The notes: a model not told the origin generated them from the letters alone. DNA of 64,000 nucleotides from Phlebopus portentosus (GCA_037892935.1 JAYXKI010000004.1:1860001-1924000); one strand, 5' to 3'. Positions 34,283 to 46,075 are shown, counted from the first letter of the stretch. Program-made: numbers and translations.

Positions 34283-36021
34283 TTATGCCAGAAGAGCCTT
34301 GGCCTTCTGCGCATTTGCCTTCAAGCCCTCCACCTGCAGTTCGAGGTTTCTAATCTGCTCGCGCGCATTACGTAGCTCGAGAGTCAATCGCTCATTTTCT
34401 CCTTCCAGCGCCTTCTATACAAGCAGTATTTATGAGAGACAGGAACACAGTGAATTATCATAAATAACGTACCGAATCGTCACTAGCAGCCGCAGTTGAC
34501 GTTGCGATGGGCTCTGGAATCTCGGAACGGGGTATAGATGACGTAGACTCAACCTTTTTGATAGGTTCTGGAGCAGGTGCACTGGAAGTCTTCGAAGCTG
34601 AAAGTGCATACGTACTAGATGAGCTCACAGCTTGCGACAACGAAGGAGCAGAAATCGGAGGGGCAACAGGCGTGAAGGGCGTATCAGAAGATGAAATCGC
34701 GCCGGACTCTAGCGAGACGAGTTTCGGTGGAGCTGTTTTTCCTGAGAAAAACTCTCCGGCGGTGAGAGCAGGATCGGCGGATAAAGCAGGAGGATAGATA
34801 TCGGCCTGGAAGGAATCGGATTTTCGTGGTACAACAAAAGCAATCGGCTCGATCGCGGAGCCTGCGACCTTGTAAGCGCGTGCAATCTCGCATTCGGATA
34901 CATCGAGAGCACGGCGAGGAAGGAAGCACATTCCTCGTTGCGGCTGATTGGACTGGTACTCTGCCAGGGGGTGAAGAGCTTCATGCTCGTATTCATAGTA
35001 CCGAATGTTTCCATCACCTTTGCCTGCGACGAATAGGATGTTGTTATCACTGTAGAACGGCATGAGAACACCGCTTGACTGGTCGACAATCGTCATCTTC
35101 ACGTTCTTCAGTGATCCTGTTTCCCAGAGACCAATTTGTCGGTCACTCATCTTGCTGAAGCCAGTCGTAGCGAGCCGATCCTGGTTGCCCATCCATACTA
35201 CGCGTGCGCCCTTGATACCACCATGAGAATCTGCTACGCGAACTGCATCCCCGCCAGTTCGTGCATCAAACAATCGTAACTTGCGATCGCGACAGGTCGT
35301 GGCAACAAGGTTTCCTGTGAAATCAAACGCAAAGCTCTGGATCGCATCGCCGTGACCTCCCAAGACGCGCTGGGGATCCTCTGGGAGGGCAAGGTCCCAT
35401 AACTTGACAGCATGATCACCCGTTGCAACGCCGACGACGTGTTTCGCAATCGGATGGAAAAGAACTTGCCCAGCCTTGCGGCTCGATGCAGCAATGCGTA
35501 ACACAGGTTCGAAATCTTGAGGTTCCCATTTGTCTGCACCCCACCCCTCAAATGTGTTAGCGTCCACCTTCCAGAGTAATAGCTGCCCGTCATCGCCTGC
35601 TGAAGCGACAAGTGCGTCGTCATGGGGAGACCAATCGGTGTCGAGTACGGGCGCGATATGCCCCCGTGCCAAAGGAATGACATCCGGCAGTTTTGCAGGA
35701 AGCTTGTGAGGTTCGAATGGCGACGGAAGCGGGAGAATGGCAAAAGCACCACCTCCGGACGCATTCCAGTTGATACTGATGTATCGCTGTATCCACTTCA
35801 GTGCTGTACGAAAACTTCACGGAAGGACAAATTCACCCCAGAAGCAGCAAGCATATTTGTGTCCCATGCATTATTTGAAAGTTTCACATTGTCAATACAA
35901 AGTTCCTTCTTAGCTGCTTGCCCATAGACGTGTCTAAAAAGTCAATCAGTGCCCTGAACTTAGTGTATCACGAAAATGCATTCACGCACCGGTATTTTGA
36001 AGCGCGAACGAAACGAGACAT
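34283..36021 (-). CDS. CRN1: Coronin (actin-binding WD40 protein)
   Basis: Four exons, 35990-36021, 35837-35933, 34473-35786 and 34283-34414, give 524 aa in phase. It begins MSRFVRASKYRHVYGQ, the diagnostic coronin N-terminus, then NAWDTN and INWNASGGGAFAILPL. The WD40 propeller follows: VLDTDWSPHDDALVASAGDD, VLFHPIAKHVVGVATGDHAV, FDFTGNLVATTCRDRKLRLFD, WMGNQDRLATTGFSK, and the coronin extension IAFVVPRKSDSFQADIYPP. A Ser/Pro-rich linker leads to the last exon, a ~43-residue leucine heptad coiled coil (ENERLTLELRNAREQ) used for oligomerisation and Arp2/3 binding. Complete and unremarkable; acts at the cortical actin cytoskeleton. Confidence 0.95.
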
Positions 36022-36303
36022 ATCGTAGAAATAATTTCTTTCACGTTCGCACCGCAGACGTGGCTTGAATCAAAGTCGCAAAAGAGAGATGTGTATAACG
36101 ACGATCGTGACGGTCGTTGCGAAATCTGACGGACAACGGAAACGCACACGTGATCCCAGAACCATAATTTAGGACTTCTTCTGTAGTCACTGAAACTAAT
36201 TCCTGCATTCATATCTCTTGTACACATGACCATAGCTAGGCTTATTCAACCATCTTCCCTACCTACACGCTTCTTCTGAAGCACAAATATCAATCTTCAA
36301 CGC

Positions 36304-39195
36304 TCACATATAGAACATAGTGTTCTTGAGCGCGTCATGGACCCCGTCCCTCCAGAGTCCCCTCGCCCTACCGATGACGTCCTGAGCCGACATCCTGGCC
36401 TCCTTACTGCCCTCGACAGGCGACATCACCTTGTGCAGATACAGGCGTGCACGAGCGCATGCCCGGCTTGCCCAATAAGCCGGTGGCGCGAGGCTCACGC
36501 TGTTCGTCGACGCCGTCCAAAGGTATGAAATGTCGTTGATGCCTTGCTGCAGAGCATCAGGAGAGAACTTGTTGTCGTCGTAAAGGACCGTATAGTGAGC
36601 CGCACGAGCGATACCTTGCGTGCCCGCATGAGCCTGCAAGTAGAAATCGTAGTCGTAGACGCTCGTCACTCCCTGGTCTACGACTGTCCCCGCAAGCGAG
36701 TTCGAGGTCCTGTCTGCGTCTTCCGCTTTCATAGGGTAGAACCGAGTCTGATGACCCTTGCTACAAGCGATGTAAGTCAACTTCGGTTTGTATTTCTTCA
36801 GTCCATTGAATGCTTCGTTCAGCTGCTTGATTTCGGTAGTCATAACCCGCGCGTGCTGGCCATCCGAAATGCCGGTACGGAATATAAGGATGCGTTCAGG
36901 GAACGAGTCCATGCTCTGACGGTAGTCCTTCAAGCGTTCCAGAATCATACCGCGCAAGTTTTCAATTGTCTATGAACGGCTGTATCAGGTGCCTGCTAGT
37001 AGCGTAAAAACAAGAACTCACCTCTTCTTTTGGTCCCTGAAGTGATACGCTCGCATGGTACTGCGCGAAGTTCATATCGCATGATGCTGCGACCGCCGCG
37101 ATACCAGGCGCACCCTTGACCGCATTCCCACCCGGCTTAACCACATCGAACCCGACCACCATCGTGTTTGCTAGCCATTTCAGAGAAGCAGGCTCCAGCC
37201 GGTGGTTGATCCCGCCGAGCTTCGTGTTAATCTTGAGTGCGAGATGAGCCAGATATTGATCACGGTCCTCTTTGTCGAGTATGTTCTCAATAAGGCCAAA
37301 TACTGACTGGGAGCCCTGGCTGACGTCAAAGTACCGGCGGAGTCCCGCGTAGATGTGCTTATCCTTATTTGCCATGAGGGCGAGAACTATCTGGGGCCTG
37401 CCTGGAAGCGATTCGAACAAGCTTGATACTTTGTCCACATCCTCGTCGCGGTATGGATCCTCTCGACTCGGACGGCTGAGCTGGAGGACTTGTATGATGA
37501 AGTCCGGATCGACTTTCATGCCACATGCTCGGCATTTTCCAAATAGTGCTTTCACTGCCTCACGTACCTGCAGCTCGAGCGAGCTGTCGGACTCTTCCAT
37601 GTTCCCATCCTTCAAGACCACGACTGCAAGGCGTTTAAGCTCTGAAGGCTTTGCGAACTGGATGCCCCGCGTCGTCCAAGATCCATTGACGACTTGTGCA
37701 CGGCCCGAAGGATAAATCACCGACGGTGCGGGGAGAACGCGAGCCGCGACAACAGACATATTTGTCGAGATTTTGATACCGAAGCTGGACATCGGAAGTG
37801 CGCCCTCCTCAAAGCCTAGGAGACGGAGGCCCTTGATAGTGATTGTCTGTGCGTGACCAGCTGGCGTCTTGTTGTTTGCGGCACACAGGGCTGCGCTCTC
37901 CCTAGATTTGAGCTCACCCGCGAAAAGGGTGCCCGGGACAATTTTGCACAGCTCGGCTGGTACGAACACGTCCTTGCCCTCTTTCCCGACATTCACCACG
38001 GGCAGGTCATCTGCGTGGCGGAGTGTGATCTGGAACTCTGTGCCATAGTCAGCACGATTCCTATTCGATCCATGAATGACTTACTTTTCTGGAAATACTC
38101 CTCCACTGTGACATTGCCGAACTTTTCACTCTGGATCTTTGTCCGCCTCGCCGTACCGGGTCCAATCGCCTTCACGGTGTTGCGCCTATCGTACCCGAGG
38201 TAACTTGTAACTACCCTCATATTGCCGAAGAATTTCTGAGGTACGGCACCGCGAGATTGCTGAATGAACTCGCGCAGTGCATCGGCCATGCTGCGCGGGA
38301 CGTGGAACGCGCTCATGCACGTATTCACGCTGACCATGAGGGACTTGTGAACTGGACGGATCGAAGCGAAGAAGCCGTTGACGACCTTGATGCCGGGGCG
38401 AGTAGGCACGCCCGTGTCCGCGTTCGGGTCGAAATAGTATGCATTCTTAGTGAGTGCGCGAAAACCAGTGCGAGCCGCATGCGCCATGACGATCAGGTTG
38501 AAGGCCGAGACGATAGGCGCCGGATCGTAATCGGGATTCTCACCACGCAGGTAACTGTTGAAGAAAGAAGTCAGCAACAATATTATATTAAGGCCGAAGA
38601 ACAGGCATTACCCAGCGAGGTCTGCTGCTTTGAGAGGCTTAGGTCCGACTAGTGTGACAAAGTACGGAATACCGTGAGTGCGTGCGCCCAGTTCCTCGGA
38701 CGAAGGGGCCGGCGCTGTCACCGTGACCTGAAAGTTCTTCGGTAGCGGCAGCTTTGCGATGAGGCGGCCCAGTCCGTCATGCGCGATGCCCTGCACGAAC
38801 TGCGACAATTCCTGAGACCGAGCGAATTCGGCAACAATGTGCCTGCGCAAGTCGACGGCCTCCTTCGGAATGTTCGGTTCAATCCTGATTTTGTAGTCGC
38901 ATAAGACGACTTCCTTCGGGTAGTCTAGCTGGAAAAGGTTGGCACGCAGAGTGATATTGGAGCCACGCTTGCCGAATCCCGGGCGCTTGACCTTGTCGTC
39001 GTCCGACGTGGACAGTTTTTGGAGACGCGAGACGAGGTCCGAGATGTCACGACTAGAGACCGTCGGCTGCGCCGATGCCTGGCCACGTGGGTTGTAGATT
39101 TCGACGCCGGCAGAGGACGTGCGAAGAGACGGAGCACCCGAGCGAGCAAGAGGCGGCATCCCGTGGCCGCGTCCATCTCCGCTGTGCTGGCTCAT
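36304..39195 (-). CDS. Argonaute protein, copy 2 (slicer residues degenerate)
   Basis: Four exons, 38612-39195, 38085-38554, 37022-38037 and 36304-36969, give 911 aa in phase, two residues longer than copy 1 through an Ala-Gly insertion near residue 33. Same domain order (N, linker, PAZ, MID, PIWI). The catalytic state is also the same: Asp in GFDVVKPG and Glu in MILERL kept, the third residue changed to Thr (FRTGISDG, against Ala in copy 1) and the fourth to Ser (YWASRA). The two copies differ by scattered substitutions, mainly in MID and N-terminus, with every exon still open. This suggests both are under selection. TATAAAG at 39,296-39,302 on the minus strand is the likely TATA box. Confidence 0.93.
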
Positions 39196-40106
39196 GCTTT
39201 TGTACAGTTCAATAGCAGTAAAGCTCGATGATTTCGGTTGAAGATGAGAAGAAACTGTAGTTGAGGATGGGGATTCATCGAGGAAACGGGCCTCCCTTTA
39301 TACTTTTGGGAGGCCATGCATTGATAAGCTCGCAGAGGCGCGCAGTAGTGAGCAGAAGGGATGTTGTCTGCGGAAATCTTCACAATGTTCAGTCCGAAAA
39401 TAAATGGCTGCGCAAGAGAGATTTCATCGCGTACCTCACAAACTTCACAAGGAATCGAAGGATCTAAGCAAGATACAGATTCGATTGCTTCGAAGAGGTG
39501 ATATGTGCAAACAGTCAGTGCCTCGTCACTGTACAGCAGCCCACTACTCTGTTGCGTTTATCTTCACCTGGTTATGTAGATGGGTTTGGGGAAGAGATGC
39601 ATAAACTCGATGTGCATTGCAGGCGGACGACCTAAAGATGCGCAAGAATCCGGGTCGTGAATGAGTAGCGTAGTAGATTATCCTTAGGTTCCGTGATTGT
39701 ATACTTCAACTTCTGCGAAGGTCTTGCTCGATGTAGGGCTCTGGGCGAAGTTGATACTCCATTCTATCCAACTTTTTTTAGTTAAATTATGAAAAGTTTT
39801 TTCCATGTCCTCTTTTCTGGTCCGAGTCGGTAAGAACCTTCAAATTGTTCAATGGACGCAACACAGAATCACGTGCTGGACAACTCATTACATAAAACAT
39901 TAAATCAATAGACAGTTTGCCTTTTTCAAGGTTGCATCCAACAGGCGAGGACGACGACGACGCCTGCGGACCGCATCAACCCTCAACACTTACTATTACC
40001 TTCAATTTCTTTCTATTACTTACGACAAGATCGCATAGATACTTTTGTTTCATTGTCACCAATTACCCCTCGTTCCGTGAACTTCGTGCTAATTGTTTCG
40101 TCTTAG
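39196..40106. promoter_or_regulatory. Argonaute copy 2 promoter and diverged intergenic region
   Basis: The ~380 bp next to the Argonaute start match the copy 1 promoter, TATA box included. Further on only patches match (around 39,840-39,950 against 20,850-20,910). GLTP exon 1 cannot be found; homology resumes inside its first intron. Confidence 0.5.
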
Positions 40107-40825
40107 TCCTTCGCCTACCACCGAATTCCTCGATGCATCTGGCGGCCTCGTAGGAATGTTCGGTTAGTCTGAGATTTCAGAGGCCATGTATGTGGCTCAT
40201 TCACCTGTGCCAAGATCGTAGATCTATTGGGCATCGGAATATTCTCTTTCGTCCAGGCTGACATCAAAGGCAATATTCACGTTATGACGAACGGCTACCG
40301 TTACCGACTGCGCCTAATGTTCGCCATGTCTTTCTTTAGGGCGTCAGACCAGTCTTCACGTCCAAACTCCGAGAGTGCCACATCGTGGAAAGGTTCGGTA
40401 AGAGCGAACAGGCAAGCCGGAGCAAACATGGAACACCGTCGTCTCTTGGGTAGGTTCGGCTTTGGATTGCTTGAACAATTCCATTCAATATTGGACCTCC
40501 TAAGCGGGCTTCTCTTCACATGTCGCGCTTTGCAGCATGTGCGTGCAAACCCTCACGAAGAGAAGTTTCAACCGTGCTTCTCACGTGAGTATGACTCTGT
40601 TCTGAGACACCATCATGGGATCGCAATACATGCTGTTGTCCAAGTAGCGCTGGACGTAAGTAGCGCTGGACGCACGTCCAAATTGTCGGGATCTACTTGA
40701 GGGTCGCCCAGGGTGGCTCACAGGAGAAACTTGACGAGGACTTCTGTCGGTGGCTAACGGGTCTTGATGTGCTCGTGCGGCGAATGGCGAAATTTTACAA
40801 AGACGAGGGACACAAGAAGATCTGA
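40107..40825 (+). pseudogene. GLTP pseudogene G2
   Basis: Homologous to the intact GLTP at 19,874-20,697. Exon 1 is missing. In exon 2 about 28 nt are deleted after the first codons, shifting the frame before TEFLDASGGLVGMF. A 16 nt tandem duplication (GTAGCGCTGGAC twice, near 40,640-40,670) shifts the last exon. ADIKGN, the LLFTCRALQ block and the C-terminal WLTGLDVLVRRMAKF are still readable. Clearly not functional as it stands. Confidence 0.85.
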
Positions 40826-41272
40826 TCTTCATTCCGCACGTGGTGTCTCGAACGTTACTCTTTTGACTGTATCCTTTATTCCACGTTCACAGGATCTTGG
40901 CCATTCGCATGCTCATGCCTCGCTCTGTTAGTCCTTAGTACCTGAGCCGGTCAGCGCTTCTCTGCTTAAATTTAGGACGCTCTCGTGCCATTAACACGAC
41001 ACATATCTGGCTTCCCTCCCTTCATCTCGAATCTCTGTTCGTGTAGAAGATTTCTATGAGTGATACTGACCCTTCACTGCTGTTTGTCGCCAGGTTTCCT
41101 ACAGATCGTTTCGTAACATTCTCGTATAACGTCATAGACTGTAAGTAATACTCTACTTCCTATGTGATCTCGTACATATTAATTGTGACACCTTCAGCTC
41201 TATGGAAAGAATTTTCAAAGAGACATTCATATTGTCACCTGATACCGAAACATGATGATATTCCCTTGTGTA
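40826..41272. other. Linker conserved between GLTP and A copies, with a short exon-like frame
   Basis: This spacer recurs at 43,736-43,952 and 53,742-54,163. In all three a plus-strand ATG (41,056; 43,740; 53,942) opens a frame of ~25 codons beginning M-x-D-T-D-P and containing LLFV and RF/GFP, ending at a GTAAG that could be a donor. It may be the first exon of a truncated gene. Confidence 0.4.
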
Positions 41273-42150
41273 CTATAATGGGTCGTCAAATTCTTCACAC
41301 CCTTCCAGATTCTCGATTGCCTCCATCAGTGACGTTAAGCCAAGCACTCCTACCTCAGTCTGAAGGATGTAGACCACGTCTAAACCAATACTTTCTTCAT
41401 CACCTTCACTGGTGACTTCTGCTTCGAGATCCTGACGGCTAGGATCTTCCGATTTGTCTATTATATCGAGTTCGTCCGGACTCGACTCGCTGCTTCCGTC
41501 ACTCTCTTCACTCCAAGATCCAACGCTTTCTTCTCTGGCCTGAGATGAGGAACCTCTTTCACTAGAGGGCCTATAGCTCTCGTCATCTTCGCCGTCATCA
41601 TCAGTTGACGTATCGTCAGGATCCCGGGTGAACACTTTGTAATTCCAATAGGACCCTGCAACAAAGATTCCGATAATCGCGTTCACATCGGGGTGGCCGG
41701 CAAAGAAGACGTCGACCTGGAAGCAAAGATCACCATATGCCTCCCCGAGTGCACGACGAACACGGTCAGCAGAACTGTTCTCCGGTGCACGTTTTATCTC
41801 TACGATTGCAACCTCTTCTTGATCACTTCGACGCCACTTTCAATCTTCCTGACATATTCTGCCTGGCGGATGATTCCAAAATCCGGAATGCGTGATCGGA
41901 TGCGAAACCCTCCATCGCTTTTCTTTATCATCCTAGACACTCGCATCTGTGGTGCAACGTTGACAGAATTGAGGCAGAGAACAACTCTGGTTAACGTCGT
42001 GTTCCAAGTTTCATACCAGACGTGTTCGTGTCCACGGTGATCCTGACGGCCAGATCGTGCTTTGCACTTCTGGATATGACGCTCATTGCGCTTGATCGAT
42101 ATCCGCTCTTTCTGATGCCATGTCTTACGTAGGTCTTCCAAGACTTGCAT
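41273..42150 (-). pseudogene. Family A copy 1 (PD-(D/E)XK-like), frameshifted
   Basis: Best view of the full family A protein (~290 aa). Start at 42,150 gives MQVLEDLRKTWHQKERISIK, then RHEHVWYETW-like text, IRSRIPDFGIIR, and after a ~16 nt deletion near 41,800-41,830 that shifts the frame, VAIVEIKRAPE, FQVDVFFAGHPDVNAIIGIF and a Ser/Asp/Glu-rich region ending EGCEEFDDPL. RIPDF followed ~35 residues later by E-I-K and then a helix with G-x-YW resembles the catalytic core of PD-(D/E)XK nucleases; this is a motif match by eye only. It is the left member of a divergent pair with B1 (start codons 628 bp apart). Broken as read. Confidence 0.6.
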
Positions 42151-42778
42151 TATTGATTCTACAAAAGGGGGCAGAAAACATGAGAATGCATGTTGTAGAT
42201 AGTAAATGTCAACATTGCCTTCAATATCGGTGTGATAGAATCAGGGTCGCGGAAGGGATCGGACGCGAGGGAATCCTATGAGCCCGGAACGGTGAAGGGA
42301 AGACGAAGTTGTTTGGTGAAGAGATCGTTCAGTTTTTCAATGAAAATGCATTTCGTGGCCCGTAAATTCCAAATTAGGGCTGCATCAGGGCAGGTCAGCC
42401 ACATCAAACATGATATCTAATGATCCATTTGATCCCGATGATGTCGTTGATGCATCAAAATCAGGAGTAATTCATCGAAACAGTCCTGGTGACGACAGCA
42501 GCTGTAACGGATCCCTATGATGTCAGTGACCTTTTCTTCTTCACTTATGTATGAAGTTACGGCGAAGTATTTATCTCAGCTGTGGTAGGTAACTTCTCCG
42601 TGGCCTCCATTTATGTTTAGTAATCCAATCACGTACATGTTTGAGGCCCCGGTCAGTTTGCACCCGGGTGGTTCGTACTTCTCATCATGATGTCTGCACG
42701 CAACGAAACGAGGACTTTGAGGTGCCAATTTTCTCAACACTTTCAAGCTCTTACTAACAAACGTGCTTAAGCGCCAGA
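42151..42778. promoter_or_regulatory. Divergent intergenic region of A1 and B1
   Basis: Must hold both promoters if the genes are expressed. The ~140 bp before B1, ending in a pyrimidine-rich stretch just before the ATG, are almost identical to those before B3 (52,035-52,177). No obvious TATA box. Confidence 0.4.
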
Positions 42779-43291
42779 ATGCAGAAGCTTCATCTCGAAC
42801 CAATCGAGACTGTTCCTCAAGCTTGGGTGTACGGGTTCTGGTCCAAGAATAATCACATGCGAAGATTGGCACGCAGCCTCAAACTGAACTGGGATAAAAA
42901 CGCATTCAAGGTCACATTCAAGCTATTGCGCCACGTCTTGAGAACCACTCGTGTCTACTGCACTATCCGCGACGTTAAATACCGAGGGCAGAACGCGATG
43001 ATCATGACATTCGTAGAGAGTGAGGGCGGGCGCAACTTGGACGATTGCGAGTTCACTCCAATGCAGATGGACAGAGTCCGAAAGGCCATGGGTTTGCCTA
43101 GCGGAACGAGACCCAAGTGGTATGAGGTCAACGGATTAGCTTATGCCTCAGATCAGGAGAGCGACAGCGAGGACGAAGAATTCCCGTATGAATACACTCC
43201 AAATTCGATCTTCGAGCGTGAACCCAATCACGTCGTTTCGGATGAGTTCGATAGTGATGAGGATGGGGATGTTTCTGAAGACATTTTTTAG
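42779..43291 (+). CDS. Family B protein, copy 1
   Basis: Single-exon frame of 170 aa, no recognised family. First ~60 residues are basic with aromatic turns: QAWVYGFWSKNNHMRRLARS, LNWDKNAFKVTFKLLRHVLR. The centre has CTIRDVKYRGQNAMIMTFVE and QMDRVRKAMGLPSGTRPKWYEV. The last ~50 residues are strongly acidic (SDQESDSEDEEFPYEY and a final DEDGDVSEDIF). No Cys pairs, signal peptide or membrane helix. The split into a basic front and an acidic tail suggests nucleic-acid or chromatin contact, but that is a guess. Divergent from A1; its 3' flank (to ~43,520) is repeated after B3 and B4. Confidence 0.7.
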   Translation: MQKLHLEPIETVPQAWVYGFWSKNNHMRRLARSLKLNWDKNAFKVTFKLLRHVLRTTRVYCTIRDVKYRGQNAMIMTFVESEGGRNLDDCEFTPMQMDRVRKAMGLPSGTRPKWYEVNGLAYASDQESDSEDEEFPYEYTPNSIFEREPNHVVSDEFDSDEDGDVSEDIF

Positions 43292-43521
43292 ATCCGGTCG
43301 TATCGATACTGATTTTTTCGTCAGTGAACATATTGTATATTTTATATTTCGAGCCTGGCTTGCTTTATATATGCGGCTTGGAGTTCACAATCAGTTTTTG
43401 TCTGTGGTGTTGATTATAGGAAGCGACGTTTTTCATAATCGACAAGACAAAAAGTTCTTAGACGAATGGTCCGTCTGGCTTGGTCAGGTGAGTATTACAG
43501 GCTTCTCGTTCATGCCCATTA
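43292..43521. repeat. Conserved 3' tail of B1
   Basis: About 230 bp with a GGTCAGGTGNGTACTACAGG-like segment, closely repeated at 52,691-52,930 and more loosely at 56,363-56,590. It always separates a B gene from the next element of the array. Confidence 0.6.
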
Positions 43522-43735
43522 AATTTGGTTCACTCACCTGCGCCGAGATTGTAAATCAATTGGGTATCGGAATATTTCCTTTCGCCCAGGCTGACATCAA
43601 AGGCAATATTCACGTTCGTCATCGTGCGACTATTGTTACGGACTGCGCTTAAAGTTCGCCATGTCTTTCTTTAGGGCGTCAGAATAGTCCTCACATCCAA
43701 ACCCCAAGAACATGGAGAGGCTCGTTTTGAGCGAA
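43522..43735 (+). pseudogene. GLTP fragment G3
   Basis: Contains the end of GLTP intron 2, exon 3 with ADIKGN (here IGIFPFAQADIKGNIH), intron 3 and the first part of exon 4, then stops abruptly at the junction with the linker that leads to A2. Only ~210 bp remain. Confidence 0.8.
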
Positions 43736-43952
43736 CAATATGAATGACACCGACCCTTTCCTGCTGTTTGTTACTGGGTTTCCCGCAGAGAGTTTCGTGA
43801 CACTCTTGTCTACGAGGACATAGGCTTGTAAGTATGAGTTCTACGAGATCTCGTACATATCAATAGTGACACCTTCGGTCCTATAACAGGAGCATTCGAA
43901 TAGCACATGTATCATCACAAAATATCGAGTCATGGCGATATTCCCTTGCGTC

Positions 43953-44651
43953 CTACAATGGTCCGTCAAATTGTTCACATCCTTCCAAGTTCTCGATGGC
44001 CTCCATCAATAATGTTAAGCCAAGCTCTCTTCCTCGGTCCGAAGGATGTATGCTTCGTCCGCACCTATAGTTTCTTCGTTGCTTTCGCTGGCAACTTCCG
44101 CTTCGGGTTCCTGGCTGGCGACCAAGATCCTCCGGTTTGTCGATTATATCGAGTTCATCCGGACTGGACTCGCTGCTTTCAAAACTCTTTCCGCTGCAAG
44201 ATTCAACGCTTTCGTCTCTTGCCTCGGATGAGGAATGTCTTTCGCCAGATGGCTTATAGCTCTGCTCATTTTCTTCATCTTCTTCAGTTGACGTATCACC
44301 AGAATTCCTGGTGAATACTTCAAGGTTCCAATATGTCCCTGCCGCGAAGATTCCGACAATCTCCGTTATGTCAGAATTTCCAGCAAAGAAGATGTCAATC
44401 TGGGCGCAAAGATCGAAGTATCTTTCTTCCAAAGCACCCCGGACCTTGTAAGCAGAGGTATCAGCCGCTGCGGACTTTATCTCCACAATAGCGACAAGTC
44501 GCGAATGCAACTTCTTCTTGATTACCGCGACTCCCCCTTCCAACTTCCTGATATAATTGGTGTGACGGACAAGTCCAAAGTCCGGAATGCGTGACTGAAT
44601 GCGAATCTCCCCATCACGTTTCTTTATCTTCCTAGACACACGTTCTTTCAT
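43953..44651 (-). CDS. Family A copy 2 (PD-(D/E)XK-like), N-terminally truncated
   Basis: Open frame of 232 aa. It keeps IQSRIPDFGLVRH, the LVAIVEIKSA motif, QIDIFFAGNSDITEIVGIFAAGTYW and a Ser/Glu-rich stretch, but lacks the ~60 N-terminal residues seen in copy 1 (WYETW region). Compared with copy 4 it has a 4 nt insertion near 44,127 and a 1 nt deletion near 44,025; the two cancel, so ~33 residues before LTLLMEAIENLEGCEQ are read in a foreign frame while the end is correct. Whether a start at 44,651 is used is unknown. Possibly a decaying gene that is open by luck. Confidence 0.5.
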   Translation of the reverse strand: MKERVSRKIKKRDGEIRIQSRIPDFGLVRHTNYIRKLEGGVAVIKKKLHSRLVAIVEIKSAAADTSAYKVRGALEERYFDLCAQIDIFFAGNSDITEIVGIFAAGTYWNLEVFTRNSGDTSTEEDEENEQSYKPSGERHSSSEARDESVESCSGKSFESSESSPDELDIIDKPEDLGRQPGTRSGSCQRKQRRNYRCGRSIHPSDRGRELGLTLLMEAIENLEGCEQFDGPL

Positions 44652-46075
44652 AACAAATCGTCAACCGATTCAGGGCATTGCGATTGCTTTAAAGATATCC
44701 GCGATACTGTCGATCGGATCTGCTCTTTTCTATGCTCACATCACATGACGCCCACCTCCTGGAATGATGCATTCTGTGAATCACTCCACGATGAACTCAC
44801 GGGCGAAAACGGCGCCAAAAATGCAGAGTAACGAACCCACAAGCGAAACAAGCACGCACGGAGAGCAAGTTGTCCTAAAGATCTGTTTATTCTGCAGCAA
44901 GTTAGAGGAATGTATCTGAACAAACAAAAAGCGTACCTCCGCCATAAGCTTTCTGAACAACATGCAGCCTGACAGCCTCCATAAGCGATATTTCTTTCAC
45001 TTCCAGGCCTAGCAGAAGTGCGACTTCGGCGCTATGCTCCACCAGTAAGGCGCCATCCAGTTCGAAGCCTTCTATTGCGAAACTCTCGTGAATTTATGTC
45101 CCAGAAGGTTCTGCAACTGCCAAACCATCATCTTTCGTCGTATTCCTGGACCGTGGAGCTCCGAAGACTCATGAATGGGGGTCTGAGAATATCCGCGCTT
45201 AGATGCTCGTTGCTCGGATTTCTGATTGCATCTTTCAATTCATCCAACATGCCGCTGTATATTGAGATGACGTGTCCAGTTCGTTCATAAGCAATTCCCG
45301 CGTATATCAGAAACGTTTTTTGCTGCACCAGAATTTATTCAGCCGACGACGGGACAGCAGCCTGTCGTATCAGTTTCTCAATGCACGGATGTATTAGAAA
45401 GCAATGGGTAGATTGCAGAGAAAATGCTAGGCTGCGAAATGACATTCTAGTCGGCTCTGGAACGTTTTAATGGGACAGTCGTAGTTGATTAGATCCATTA
45501 GACTAATCTTGTCTCCGAGAAATTACGATTGGAGAAAAGAACAAACTGACCAGATTCCCGAAGGATGTCAAACACGAAATGTGTTAAGCCCGTGCCAATT
45601 CGCTCTCTCCGGAGATGCTCCGAATTGTAGCCGCCTTGTCGAGCCTTCCTCATGCTTGGCCCTTAGTATTGTCCTCGACGTATTTTGAACATATCTTCAT
45701 TCGACCCTTTCCTAAGACTTCTGGCTTTTCTGGCGTCAACTTGGGGTCCAATAAATACTAAAAAAATAGCTCACCGCACAAGGGACGACGCAGTCCGCAA
45801 TCGGTACGACGGACGAAGCGGTTCAGTAGTTACAACCTCATCGTCGTCACAGTGATTTCACCGTCACAGCGGTGAGCATGACAGTCACGTGCGCATCCAG
45901 TGGCTATGCATTTTTTCTTCGCCGAAATGACGCAAACATGATTCTCGATGTCAACACCATACATACGGCCCTGGCTTTTCGGAAAATGTCGCTTTCATAA
46001 GAAAATAAAATGAGCAGTTTTTGGACTCTGCGGAGTCTGCACGAGTCCAAGTGCTACGACGGTTGACAGACCAAA
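44652..46075. other. Gene-poor stretch with a possible membrane-protein remnant
   Basis: On the minus strand 44,760-45,340 has fragments that read like coding sequence (IYAGIAYERTGHVISIYSGM, and PCVLVSLVGSLLCIFGAVFA, which is a membrane-type segment), but I cannot join them into a gene. The last ~300 bp are the permease promoter region. Confidence 0.35.

Larger units (their letters stand above)
36304..40855. repeat. Right copy of inverted segmental duplication (Argonaute + GLTP pseudogene)
   Basis: Mirror image of 19,845-24,391. Argonaute is preserved; the GLTP part has lost exon 1 and the frame. The intergenic part has diverged more than the genes. Confidence 0.9.
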
